DNA from: Mactra quadrangularis
Taxonomy: Eukaryota; Mollusca; Bivalvia; Venerida; Mactridae
DNA length: 64,000 bases
Assembly: GCA_025267735.1 (NCBI GenBank)
Contig: CM046311.1
Coordinates: 19,187,020 to 19,251,019, forward strand
Direction of reading: 5' to 3'
A model generated the notes under the pieces. It was given only the letters and a program-made list of their open reading frames with translations, made no database searches and was not told the DNA's origin. Made by a program: the position numbers and the translations under genes. This document shows positions 1 to 11,441 of this stretch, one piece after another (position 1 is the first letter of the stretch; every line of letters begins with the position of its first letter).

Positions 1-362
1 AAATTGATTTAATCCAAAAGTAGATATTATTCTACAAAATTGTGTGATTTTGGCTGAAATATTGTATAAATTATCAATAAATATAGCTTCCCATACATAT
101 TTTGTTATTTTTAACCTCAAAAACGTGTTTATCATCATAAAAAACCTACAAAATGATATATTACAAGCTATGGTGAAAATATAAAATAGTTCTACATAAC
201 CAAAATCGGCCATTTTGGTGGCCATTTTGAATTTTCGCAAAAAGTGAACCTAAAACGTCACCGGAGACAATTTTAAAGGTCATATTTGGATTCAGTGCAT
301 CATTTGGCCATAAAAAACACCCGTTTCAAAAAAAGTTGGTGATTTGCCCAACCCTATTAATG
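1..362. other. Unique left flank of the duplication array
   Basis: This AT-rich stretch shows no gene. It is not repeated elsewhere in the window, whereas sequence from about 363 onward matches sequence from about 24,900 and 57,010. It contains a 'ccattttggtggccatttt' motif of the kind found in dispersed animal repeats, but I cannot assign a family. It marks where homology between units begins. Confidence 0.6.
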
Positions 363-390
363 CAGAGTTATGTTTTATATTGACATTGTG

Positions 391-675
391 GGACCCGGGC
401 CTGTAGCACAGTTGATAACGCATCGGTATTACAAATATAGTGTTCCGAAGAGAAAATGGTTCGAATCCCACCCGGGCCGCTCTTACTCTTTTATGAAAGT
501 TTAACAATAAAGTTATTATTAAGGTACATGTATTTTGGAGAGGTTTCCGGCCATGTGAAAGGGTAGGTGAGTACTTGTCATAGACCAGGGTCCATGAAAG
601 TTAGGTAATGTGCGCTGAAGGCCGTAAAATGAAAAGTTTTTGTTAAATCGGCGTTAAAGCCAATAAAAGTATGTA
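391..675 (+). repeat. tRNA-derived SINE, unit 1 copy
   Basis: A tRNA-like head (A-box-like 'tgtagcacagttgataacgc', B-box 'ggttcgaatccc') is followed by a conserved body and ends in 'ggcgttaaagccaataaaagt'. The acceptor arms 'cccgggcc' and 'cccgggccg' do not form a normal tRNA end and a body follows, so this is a SINE and not a tRNA gene. Confidence 0.7.
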
Positions 676-937
676 TTTTGTTTCTTGTACCACTTGTAAA
701 TAAGTCAATCAGCCAAAAACAATTCTGAATCTGTCGCTGTAGGATATCTAAGTCTTGTATATTCAGATACAACATTTTCTTATTATGCAAGTCACGATTC
801 TTGGTTAATAAAACTGGATACTTTTGACAGCCTTTCATCTATGTTCAATATTGCTAACTCGATATCAACGGCAATATAATCACAAATCTTTATGCAATCC
901 AGTTTGCCCAATAAAAAATTAATTTTACAGAAATATA

Positions 938-1088
938 CGAAAAGTTAGTGGGAAAATGGCCGAAGTGTTAGTGCGGAAATGACCGAAGAATTATGACGGA
1001 AATGGCCGAATAGAACTTACGACGGAAATGGCCGAATAGTAACGACGGAAACGACCAAAGAGTTAAGACGAAAATGGCCGAATAGTTA
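938..1088. repeat. 23-bp minisatellite upstream of SULT-1 (about 6 units)
   Basis: Degenerate tandem units follow the pattern 'gacggaaatggccgaagaat' plus three bases. The array lies about 0.5 kb upstream of the SULT-1 start codon. Units 2 and 3 carry a longer array of about 12 units at the same place. Confidence 0.8.
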
Positions 1089-1332
1089 CTATTGTATTAC
1101 CATTCATCATTCGGGGGACGTCGGCTCCTTTCGGTTGCACGCCAGAAAGTGGTTTAAAGCAATATTGAGTGATATTGTCATATAAAGATTCAATAAGGTC
1201 TCGGAGTATTTGTCCTTCCAGCGTTACGAATCACAAGTCATTCACTTTCTTTTACAAGCAATTTGTTTAAAATCTGATCCAAAAAAAAAAACCGCTCACA
1301 CACTCTGAAAATCTCGCGGTACGGGTCACAAC

Positions 1333-1338
1333 CACGTG
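1333..1338. promoter_or_regulatory. CACGTG E-box upstream of SULT-1
   Basis: A palindromic CACGTG core (context accacgtgacc) lies 287 bases upstream of the SULT-1 start codon. It is conserved in unit 2 (26367-26372) and changed to CTCGTG in unit 3. Regulatory use is inference; six-base palindromes also occur by chance. Confidence 0.3.
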
Positions 1339-1619
1339 ACCTCTGCTATTATAATATTCATCAATACTGTTTCATCTTGATAAAGAGTATACATGTACAT
1401 GGATTGGTTGGTTGAAACAAAGGTCATCCTGACATGAAACCCTCCCACTGTATGATGGCAGGAATTCCTTTAAATGTAAATCTCACCCATAACTTGAGAA
1501 AATGACAGCGTGAACATGCCTTAAGAGAATGAGAGAGTGACAGGGTATTTAACTATAGGAATCAATGTAACCTATCATTCACAGCGATCATATAGTATAT
1601 TGAGAGTCCTGCAGTGACA

Positions 1620-4600
1620 ATGATGGAATGGAAAACAGTAGAAATACGGGATGAGAATGGTGAAGGTTTTGATACAATACAATGTTCGGATATTGTGTTC
1701 CCTAAACAATTCTTACATGTGGACCCTGAAACAAGACTTGATGCTATCAAGAATTTCAAATACAGAGAAGGTGATGTTCTCATTTGTAGTTATCCTAAAA
1801 CAGGTAAGTCGACATAGAATTTATAGTTTCGCATGCTTTTGTTTGGTTTGTTTTTCATGGAAATATATCAATAATTTCATCGCAGCTCAGCTTCCTCAGA
1901 TTTTTACGAAATGTTATATTGTTTATTGAATGGTTTCATCGATTTTACGAAATGTAATATCGTTTTTTAAATGGTTACATCGATTTTATGAAATGTTTTA
2001 TCGTTTTTTAAGCATTACAACGATTTTACTAAATGTTATATCGTTTTAAGGTGTTACACCGATTTTATAAAATGTTTTATTAAACATAAAATCATTACAT
2101 CAATTTTACGAGAGTTATATCGCTTTTCAAAATGTTATACCGTTTTTTAAGTATTACATCGATTTTAAGTAATATTTCGTCGTTTATGAAAGTATAACTG
2201 CGATTTTACTAAATATTTTATCGTTTTTGTTAATATGACATCGAACTTACGAAATGTTATATTGTTTTATAAGTATTTCATCGATTTTACGAATTCAATC
2301 TAATTTCGTTTTAAAGGAAATTAAAGAAAGTTCGTTTTAAATAGTGTTATTCTGTTTTCATAAAGTAATAATTCATCGTTTATGGACTGTTGATAATTTT
2401 TTATGAAATGTTAATTCTTTTCTACTAAACATGAACTCGGTTATATTCTTACGATATTTTGTTTCGTATAACTAAATTACCATATCTGTAGTTGAGTGCT
2501 GGATGCGTGTTAATATACCCTCCTGGGACTTTCACTGTGGATCAATGAGATAGGACTATCAAAGTACAATAACAACCAATTCTCATTATTCACCTCTAAA
2601 TGACCTCTCTCATGCATATGACTCTCCCTACAGCGTATACACAAACGGTCTTGCAGACTTATATCATTTTAATTCATTTCATATTACAAGTATTAGCATT
2701 TCCAAAAATGCTTGAAATCGTCGTTTAGCCGTGTATTCTCCATAGAGAATAAAGATTCAAGCAATATGCAGATCAAACAGTGCATGTCTTTACACACTGT
2801 AAGGCCAGATAAAAACCATCGAATTACCATGTGCTGTCCAGACATATTCTGACCGCGCTCGTTTCAAGAACATGTTCTGCCCTACATTCCGCCAGCTAAT
2901 CGAACGTTCATATTTACTAATAAACTCGCTCGGAAATAGGGAAGATGGGTCGTTGTTTTTCAACAAATACGAGCTTTCTTCAATAAATGTACATGTTACG
3001 AATAGGCATGAATGTTTTTTGTGTTTTATATTGTTACTGCTTGAAATCGATACCCGTTCATATATCGATAATGATATTTTCATGTATTACAAACAGGTAA
3101 CCGTATAATACACGCCGTGGACGATTCCATACACGCACCCCTTTTCTTGCTACTCGACGTCATCATTTTGGTCACGTGACATCTAATGCAACGTTCTGAT
3201 TGGCTAAAGACAGCCGGTGTCGACACAAAAATGCTCAAATCTTGATAATTGTTATTATCGTCGACAGGTCGACGATAACAACAGTCAGTCGCACTACCCA
3301 CTGTTACCCGCTTGATACAGAGGAACGCAGGAGAATGGTCGTAGAAAACATTCCATGAACAAACTTTACAGAGTAATGTAGGTCCCACCAAAGGATCGAA
3401 CACACGACCGCTGTATTCAGCAATCAATATGCACTTTGAGCTAAACATGCTAGGAGGTGACATGTAATGTCAAGGTTGGTGGTCAAGGGGACAATATTTT
3501 TTTTGCACATGATTAATAGTCAACAATGACAACTCACATGCTAATGTTGACATTTCCGGAAAAGAAATATAATTACATTTGATGCACTACACTTGAATTT
3601 AAATCTTTTTTGTCTGCTTATTTGGGCGGGGGGGGGGGGTGGGCGTAAGAATTTGACGAAATAAAGAGAGTTTGTTTACATTCTGTGATCACGTGACTAA
3701 GATACTTTGTATACAAACAATTATTAATGTGATATTTTTGTGATAATTCCTATTATTCATCCATGGCCACAAGTCACAAGGGAACACATATCTGACTGTT
3801 GATACATTTGTATTCTCCAACTGTTTAGTCTCTAGGGTCAGTCATTGAATATAATTGAGATATAGTGCGTTCAATTTGACCTGAGAAACCTGAGAAACGT
3901 TCATATAAATATAACCTGTATTGTGATATTGCTACTACTCATGCCATTTTGAACTACACCAACTCGCATAGTCATCTTCAATTTAAAAGTTAGATTTAGT
4001 GTCAGTGATTGCACCAAAGTGACAAGTCAATCTGTTCATAATATATATCAAAGCGTTTCAAGTTTTCATGTGGCTCAGACCAATTTGTACAACCTATATC
4101 ACTCAAGAGAACATAATGCAAATATTATAGGACAAGCCAATTTGATCAAGCTATATAATTTAAGCATGTAAGTAGGCATTTTATTCAGTCCAATTTGTAC
4201 ATGCTATGCTGTCAAAATGAGAAATGTGAAATATTCATCGGACTGAGGTCAAAATGTACAAGCTATAAAACTAAGTAACAAACCATCACCGAGGTCATCT
4301 TCAATCAATACTAGAGAAACATCTGTTTTTGCAACATCTGATAGTATTCTAGGTCGATCAACTTTTTGTTCGGGGTCAACATTCAGTTCAACAGACTATT
4401 GTAATCTACAAATTGTGTTCCTAAAGCTACAGTCCCATAAACATAAAAATAGCCACGAGGGCACCGTACGGGCGCCGTGCGATCAAGCTCCGCAAGGACC
4501 CGTACGAACTCTTGCGTACCCGCTCGGACTGTAACGTTTTTACCAGGGTCCGTGAGATGAGCCGTGGTTACACGTATCAATTCCAAAGTCAAAATGTGAT

Positions 4601-7600
4601 CAAAATCGTGGCCGAGTATGGATTAAAATTGCATATCTCCCAGCTACGGATCCGTACGGGTGTGTTGTTTTGTGCCATGTGTGTACCATCACCTTAATAC
4701 GGAAGGCTTCCCACGGCCTACGGCTGTATGCACGTACGGCTCCGCAACAAGCCACGATTTTATCGGACTGAGGCATAACACTACATAATACGGTTGGCCA
4801 TGACAAAACTCCTTATACCGTGCCGAAAGGAAATTTACAACTATACTAAAATACGATGTACTAAACGAATGACACTAGAATGAAAAAAAAATAAAAATAA
4901 TTATTCAAGATGCTTACACAAGATAATATTTTGACAATCTAAATATAACAAGAGGCCCTTAATCGCTCGCATGAACAATTGTTGACCCTTTGTCAACGAT
5001 TTGAGCATTCTTATTAGAGGTCAAATAGACATAACTACAAAGCAAACACCTGTGACCAAAAATGTGACTTCTAGAGTGTTAACAGACGTTTTGAATGATT
5101 TAGCCTAGTTTCAAGCCGCACATGAAAATTTCATATCCAATCTAGAATTTTAGAGATAAACATTCTGACGAAGTATCATTAAAATCAGCTGGAACATGTG
5201 ACCTCTATAGCGTTAACAGAAATTTCCTTTGATCTAAATTTTGACCCAAGATGACCCAATATCGAAATTGTCCGAGATTTTATTTAGAGTGACAATGTGA
5301 CTTAGTTTCATTGACCTTGGATAAAAAATGTGACCTCCAGAGTGCTCCTCCTTACATATTAGATTCAAGTACGAACTGAGCAAGGCAAAAATGCGAGCGA
5401 ATTGTTTATTCTATCCTGTATAACTGACAAATACTACTGCTTGGTGTACTAATGAGATTTGACTCCGCCGAATCACACGCTTATCAATATAAGTAAAAAC
5501 CTGTCACTGACACTGAAACAAAGACGCGTCAGTTGATTGACGGAACTACTTTTATCGCCAAGAAATAAATTGCGCAGTAAATCTGAGACACATGTATCAC
5601 TCCACTGGTTAAACTGGTCAGGCATTTGAGTCGTCGATAGTTTTCGACTTGTGGTATAACTTAAGCCTTTCGGTGAAATCGCCGAAAGTCCAATAAAAAA
5701 GAACACTACATCGTTTACATACACTTCGTAGATCATTTTTCATTAACATTGTACTACAAAATTGATATTTAGATATTGATATTGAGGAATATCTCCGAAC
5801 ACATTCAACTACATGTCATTTTTTAGGAATAGAACCGAAGCGTAACCAAACGTAGAATTGCAATACGAACGATTGTTTTTTTCCACACGATAAATACTTC
5901 ATAATTGTTTTTCCTTCATAATTGTAGGAACTCATTGGGTGTTCAACCTCGTCAACTCTTTAATGAGCCCAGGACCAGTTGAAGACAAGTTGATACCGAG
6001 TCCTGAATTGCTTGATCTACACCCACTAGAGAAAATAGATCAACTGAATAGTCCGAGGGTCATTGTAAGCCATTTAAAACCAAATAGACTACCGAAGGAA
6101 CATCTTAAAAATGGCGGGAAAATCATTCTTGTAGCCAGGAACCCACGTGACACAATTGTCTCACTCATGTATCATACACAGAGAATGGAGATATTTAATT
6201 ACAGCAAACTAACGTGGAACTGTTTCTTTGAAAACTGGATCGAAGGAAAGAGTAAGTCGTCTGCTTTGTCTAATAAAACTTATAAAACTTCATCGGTAGA
6301 AATGATATTAACAAGAGGCTACTGAGAACCCTGGATCTCCCACCTGAGAACTAGATATTACATGCATCTGACACATTATTTTTCCAACTTTCATATTCGG
6401 CTGTCTGAGTTCTAAAACTATGACCTCTGGGCGGCGGGGGGGGGGCAATTCTGATCACAAGGGCAAAATTTAACAATCTTCATAGAAGATCTAAGTAGTT
6501 TTTTAATATTTTATTGTTTAACTATTTAAAGCTTTTACCCATTGAACGATGCCAAATTCGGCAATAGACTGATGCATGCAAGCACACCATATTAGACTGT
6601 GCAACAATAACTCGCATATAGAGTACATTGTGATCACGTGAGCTATAAAAAGTCAAACAAGCTCCATAATTATTATTATCTACATTAATTAGTTTTCAAC
6701 GTAAAGTACAAGCTATGTTACATCATGATGGTAAAAAAATACTTGGTGTATTGTGCGTAAAGTTTGACCCCAATCTGACCTTTCACGTTTGCATCTAATA
6801 ATTACATGTATCTACACATGTCTCGACGAAAATCAGTACCACGCCTATTCTACACTCCGGCAAGTAACGTATTTAAAATGAGCAGTCGATTTACGGTGAT
6901 TGTAAATACAGTGTAGAAGTATGTTTATGTGCTAAATTTCACCGGTGAAATAGACACTCACTGTACGCTTTAAAATATTAAAAAAATAATCCCTGTCTAA
7001 TAATTACATTCGAGCTTTGACGATATTCCCCGATATCGGTATCGAGCATTAATACTACATACGTAATCAATGTAATGAATATTCTTGCATGAAGGTCACA
7101 TCGGGGTCAAACTTTATGCTCATTGTTAACAGGTACTAGAGCGGCACTCAAAGTTGATTTTTTGTTAAAGCTTACTAACTGGCAAATATAGAGAAATGTC
7201 ACATGAATTCTTTATTATATTTACGTTTATTTATCAGAATACACGACGTCCCTGTCGTATTTCTTTTAGCAACTTACTAATAATCGATAAAATCCGAAGA
7301 GAGAAGAAACTTAGAACTAATATGCTCGAGAAATCCTTGCACGTGACCACTGTACTTAATTTTCAAACATCACGCATACACTGTAATATCAGGGTATATA
7401 CGCATGTGATCTACAACAACAACAACAGATAATACGGTAAACCGAGTTCGTTTTCGACATTTTCCCAAAAATTGCTTATATTAATTTTTATTTCAGTTCC
7501 TACTGGGTCATATTTTGATTATTATAACAATTGGCAATCAACAATTGAAGATACCAGCAGTCAGCTTAACGTTCTTATTGTCAGATATGAAAACTTGATA

Positions 7601-9391
7601 AAAGTAAGCTTGTATTCATCCGCTTTATTTTTTAATATTTAAACTTTAACATGTATCCATTTCTGTTGAATATTTAATTAACCTTTAAAAATTCCATATA
7701 ATATTGACAATTTTTCTTTTTAATGTCTTCGAATATACATGTATAAGTGTTTAAACCGCTAAAAAATAAATTCTAGGATGACATCCTAAAACCAGTATGT
7801 ATTTGTTTTGTCGGGTTTAACGCCGTAGCAACTCACTGTATAGGTCATATAACGGCGTCCAGCGCACCTAACCTAGTTTTCCTGGACCCTTGTCTATAAC
7901 AAGTACTCACCTACCCTTCCACAAGGCTGGAAACCTCTCTATATACCTTATTAATGGAAGAAAATTGACATTATTGTCAAATTTTCATGGGAGGGTATAA
8001 CCTCCCTAGTGGGATTCGAACCCGTACCTTCTTTGGGACACTAGATCGTAATCCAGGCACGCTACCAACCCGGGTTTCCTAAAGCTAGACACCAGAATAA
8101 GTAAAAAAGGATTTCACGTCACAAGACTACCAGGCATGGAACTGAAGAAATTCTTTTTAACTGGAAATCTCTCCTGTACATTCTGCATTATCTCAAACTG
8201 GATAATGACAGCGATAATGATGGTCATAATAATGATAGTAGTTATAATGATGATGATAATGATAACGATCAATATGATGATAATTTTCATGAAAATGATG
8301 ATAATATTGATGATAAGGATGATGATAGCTATGATCATGTTGTTGTTAATTATAATGAAATTAATAATAACAAAAAGAACATAAGAATATAACATAAAAA
8401 AAACTTTTGTAGGATGGGCAAACCGAAATGATCAAAATACAAAATTTTCTTGGGACAACCAACACAGAGGAAAGGATGGGGCAAATATTGGAAAAATTTT
8501 CATTGAAAAGGTTAACATTTAATATTGACACTGGTGAAGAACAAAGTGACAAGGATGCAACAGCAGATATTGTAAGGAAAGGTAATGTGGCGTCTAAAGA
8601 AGTACATCCTGATATATTCAGTTTATGTCATATGATATGCAGTTTACATGGGAAATAATATTTCTGTATCGTGGTATACTGTTCATTATACAACGAATGG
8701 GTGTTTATTGCAAACGAATACTCCACAAAGTCTTTGAGCGCATAAGAAATAAAACACCTTCCAAACAAGCCATTTTTAAATATTCGAAATTCTCCACGAA
8801 TATATTATTTCCCTTGAAAATTGCAAGTGCTTCCTTACATTTTATTTAATGCATATATTACGAGAATGCTACCCGGGTTCGTTTAGTGCAGCTGGTAGGA
8901 TGCTGAGATTACGAATCTAATATCCCATGGGGTTTACCTCTCATCTCATCAGGGTCATAATGTCAATTTTCATCCATTAATGAAGTATATTGAGCAGTTG
9001 TCTGACTTTTGCAAAGGTGTGTGAGTACTGGTTACATACTAGAGTTCAGTTAATGCAGTTGAGGTGCACTGGCAATCGTAAAATGACTTTGACTTGTGTT
9101 AACATGGCGTCTAACTCGATAGAAATATACGAACATGCTAGAGCTCCAATGTACAGGGTATTGTACGCCCATAGGTTCTTGATAGACGCCATAATAAAAA
9201 GGGAAACTTCGAACATAACATTATGTGAATCTATAAACATTGATTATGAACTTATCATTCACACATTTTTTGTTCCTTTTTCAGGAGTTATCGGACATTG
9301 GAAAGATGTGTTTACAGTAAAACAATGTGGAGTGTTTGATAGAATCATTCAACAGAAATTCTCCAATAGCATCTTTAACTATGATGTATAA
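1620..9391 (+). CDS. Cytosolic sulfotransferase, copy 1 (SULT-1), five exons
   Basis: Exons are 1620-1803, 5928-6251, 7497-7603, 8413-8581 and 9285-9391, with GT/AG borders and intron phases 1, 1, 0, 1. The joined product is 296 aa, the usual size for a cytosolic sulfotransferase (PF00685), which transfers sulfate from PAPS to hydroxyl or amine groups of small molecules. The exon 1-2 junction rebuilds the PAPS loop SYPKTGTHW. VSHLKPNRLP carries the expected catalytic His. ARNPRDTIVS holds the 3'-phosphate-binding Arg and Ser. RYENLIK matches the YExxK region. The exon 4-5 junction rebuilds RKGVIGHWKDVFT, where the usual GDWK is GHWK. There is no signal peptide or membrane segment, so it should be cytosolic. 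The in-frame GTG six bases upstream is not taken as the start; ATG at 1620 is. The substrate cannot be inferred. TRIM-1 lies convergently downstream. Confidence 0.93.
1905..2320. repeat. About 40-bp AT-rich minisatellite in SULT-1 intron 1
   Basis: Degenerate units combine 'gaaatgttatatcgtttttt' with 'aagtattacatcgattttac'. The 3' part of this array is nearly identical to the unit 3 array (59104-59460) and clearly different from that in unit 2. Confidence 0.75.
2690..3282. other. Unit-1-specific segment in SULT-1 intron 1 with terminal hairpin
   Basis: This roughly 590-bp segment has no counterpart in the matching introns of units 2 and 3. Its right edge is a 15-bp inverted repeat (arms 3251-3265 and 3268-3282, one mismatch, two-base spacer) built on 'ttatcgtcgac'. 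It holds no convincing coding region. It may be a mobile insertion or sequence lost from the other two units. Confidence 0.55.
3381..3452 (-). repeat. tRNA-derived SINE head, unit 1
   Basis: On the minus strand an A-box-like 'tagctcaaagtgcata' is followed by a B-box-like 'gtgttcgatcc'. The same head recurs at the homologous place in units 2 and 3. It is a SINE remnant and not a functional tRNA. Confidence 0.5.
4060..4285. repeat. Degenerate 'ccaatttgtacaagctat' repeats, unit 1
   Basis: Four diverged copies of a motif like 'ccaatttgtacatgctat' are spaced roughly 60-80 bp apart. They precede the GC-rich tract. Unit 2 matches this segment almost base for base (28,450-28,655); unit 3 has lost part of it. 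Confidence 0.45.
4450..4770. repeat. GC-rich tract with repeated cgtacgg motifs, SULT-1 intron 1
   Basis: This is a local GC-rich island in an AT-rich intron, dense in 'cgtacgg', 'ctccgcaa' and 'ccacgg' motifs on both strands. It is conserved at 28,835-29,150, and partly at 61,080-61,200 where another repeat interrupts it. Short ORFs across it are not supported as genes. Confidence 0.5.
4948..5350. repeat. Dispersed 'aatcgctcgcatgaacaattg' element, truncated copy
   Basis: The element starts at 'caagaggcccttaatcgctc' and runs through 'gtgacctctatagcgttaac' motifs. Fuller copies at 29,333-29,820 and 61,585-62,095 end in a 'gacggacgg' run and 'gatcacaaaagcacactctg'. Unit 1 has lost that 3' part and more downstream intron. 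Confidence 0.6.
7804..8077 (-). repeat. tRNA-derived SINE (minus) in SULT-1 intron 3
   Basis: Read on the minus strand it has a tRNA-like head ('cccgggttggtagcgtgcct', B-box 'gggttcgaatccc'), a body with 'gtgagtacttgttatagaca', and the tail 'ctacggcgttaaacccgaca'. The same element sits at 33,065-33,333 in SULT-2, so it predates that duplication. Confidence 0.75.
8205..8380. repeat. (ATGATA/ATGATG)n microsatellite in SULT-1 intron 3
   Basis: Interrupted runs of gat, gataat and gatgat triplets lie just upstream of the exon 4 acceptor. Long Ile/Met-rich ORFs on both strands arise only from this repeat. Unit 2 carries the same tract with small length differences. Confidence 0.85.
8869..9105 (+). 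repeat. SINE-like remnant in SULT-1 intron 4
   Basis: A tRNA-like start ('acccgggttcgtttagtgca', 'gctggtaggatgctgagat') is followed by a decayed body ending near 'gtaaaatgactttgacttgt'. It is shared with unit 2 (34,121-34,360). The B-box is degraded, so it is old. Confidence 0.45.
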
Positions 9392-11441
9392 TATATGTGA
9401 CATTTAAACAGAACAGAATAGAACATGTATACAGAAAAGAACTTTTATTATATACACGTGTACATGTGACATGGTATTTGGTATTTGACAATATTCTTTT
9501 ACATTCTGACAAATTAAAACAAAAACTGGATCATAGTTTTGTAAAAGAAAAAGTTGCTAGCGTATTTCTTAATCATGGCAATACTTATGCTCAACCGATC
9601 GCTATATGAACGACATGGAAAAGAGATTGCAAAGTTTTTTGCACAATAACATTTGATACATGTATATCACAAACATTCACAAACGTGTTAAATAATGTCA
9701 TTCATTCATCAACAGACGTTTCATCTAAAATCTGTTGTGTCCATCAAAAACTTTTATTGCGCTAATTAGTATCACATGTACCGACTGTTTCGCAAAATAA
9801 TGCATTTTCCCGCCGATCTGCCATTTTAAGCCCCATTTTACATCACATAGTCATATTTTCGGTCATAATTGCAACATTTTTTTGTCAACAACATCAGAAA
9901 CATTCACAAGTTGCTTGGAAGACATGTACAAAAACATAAATCAAGTTTTTAAACTCTGGAATAGTTTGTACAGCCTGCTTTAGTCAGATATAGACAGTGA
10001 CGACCGTGAAAATTCAAAAAAGCACTTTGTTACAAATCCCTGTTCTATAGAATCCCAGGTATCATCCTTATCAATAAAATTCACGGATGCACATATCAGA
10101 TATGTGATTCATTAATACTTCACTAGCATTTACAATTAGACAAACACAAATAGTTTTTATCTGTCAGACCAAAACATATGTAGCAGCTATATGTGCTTCA
10201 TACAAATTCCGCAAGTAGTACGTCTGTAAGTACGCGCTACTTGACCAATAAGTGTCGATGCTCTTTAAAACAACATGAAATAAAATAAATAAGTAGGTAA
10301 GTACAACAGGTATTATTTCACTCATCACATTATGTCTCATGTATGTCTGTTGATTAAGTAATAACAAAAATCAACATAATCTAAGTCTTATCAATTTTGT
10401 AATTTTTGATTTTTATGGGAAAAGTCCATAACTCGAAATAAAACTCACCAAAGAAATACATTCAATTTGAACGAAAACTATTTAGTATGACATTTCCCAG
10501 ATGGTATATCTAATCAATACTATCATTGATAACAATAAAGTGACTATTTAAGAATTTATTATACTGTACATTGTATCTTATTATATGTTATGAAAACAAC
10601 AAAGAAAACATGCTACAATATTCATCACGTATACGTCTGTCGCTCTGATCGACACAGCAGACTCTTTCTTTCGGATCACTTGCTAACTTTGCATATCAAA
10701 GTACATGTACGAGTTCAATTATCACTAAATAAACACTTAAACACAGGTCGCTAGTCCCAAATTTACATATATTTTTTCGAAAGGTATGCATCATATAATA
10801 ACTATAAGCGTATATAAAAGAATCATATAGTTAGCGACCTGCGACTAAAAGCATCATAAAATATGCAAATAGAACAAATAAATCAAAATAAAATACAAAA
10901 CAATTACAAGTACATAAAAGTACTTTAGTATCACATTACAGTATAAATATTTCTCACAAAAAAGACTATTATATACATATGATACCTGATACTAAGTCAA
11001 AAAGTAAGGAAAGGAAATTAATAAAAAAATGCATGAAAAAAAAAGATTTTAACTAGTACTTCTTACAAATTTAAAGTATAAATCAATATAACAGTTCTGA
11101 TGACTAAAAGCAAAAAAAATAAAATAAACTTAAATAATTTAAGCTCTTAAAATTGAGGAACTAAGCAAATGGTGAAATCACGTTTTGATTGATAAAATTC
11201 AAGAATACGATAATTTATATCATGCAGTAAATGTAGATATCCTTTAAGTTTACTTTTCATATAAAAAAATGACGACACCACACAGCATTTGCCCTACCAT
11301 GTATATATATATTTCTTACAGTAAATTTATATCCTTTAAGTTTACTTTTCATATTGATAATGACGACAACACACAACATTTGCCCTACCATGTAGACAAA
11401 GAAAAGAAAGTTCAGGTGGATTTCATAATTCTGTCAGACTG
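9392..11441. other. SULT-1/TRIM-1 convergent spacer
   Basis: This AT-rich spacer has no gene that I can support. 9,720-10,050 matches 34,960-35,550 downstream of SULT-2. 10,630-10,860 matches 36,120-36,330 just downstream of TRIM-2. 10,860-11,220 resembles both TRIM-2 and TRIM-3 3' flanks. The position matching the SULT-2 AATAAA reads AATAAC here (9645-9650). Confidence 0.6.
11224..11398. repeat. Roughly 90-bp tandem duplication in TRIM-1 3' flank
   Basis: Two copies carry 'tatcctttaagtttactttt' and 'catttgccctaccatgta', the second ending about 40 bases before the TRIM-1 stop codon. Similar 'gccctac' modules flank the stops of TRIM-2 and TRIM-3, so this belongs to the reiterated 3' ends of the family. 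Confidence 0.65.

Noticed and set aside
1614..1619. GTG start six bases upstream of the SULT-1 ATG
   Set aside because: A eukaryotic gene should use the ATG. The two following Met codons at 1620 and 1623 are conserved in all three copies.
3080..3463. 127-aa minus-strand ORF in SULT-1 intron 1
   Set aside because: It crosses a SINE head and the unit-1-only segment, with no recognisable domain and no conservation in the other units.
4383..4806. Short ORFs across the GC-rich tract of SULT-1 intron 1 (and 28,768-29,185)
   Set aside because: They are on both strands, overlap each other and have no domain. The GC content alone keeps them open, and unit 3 has lost the tract.
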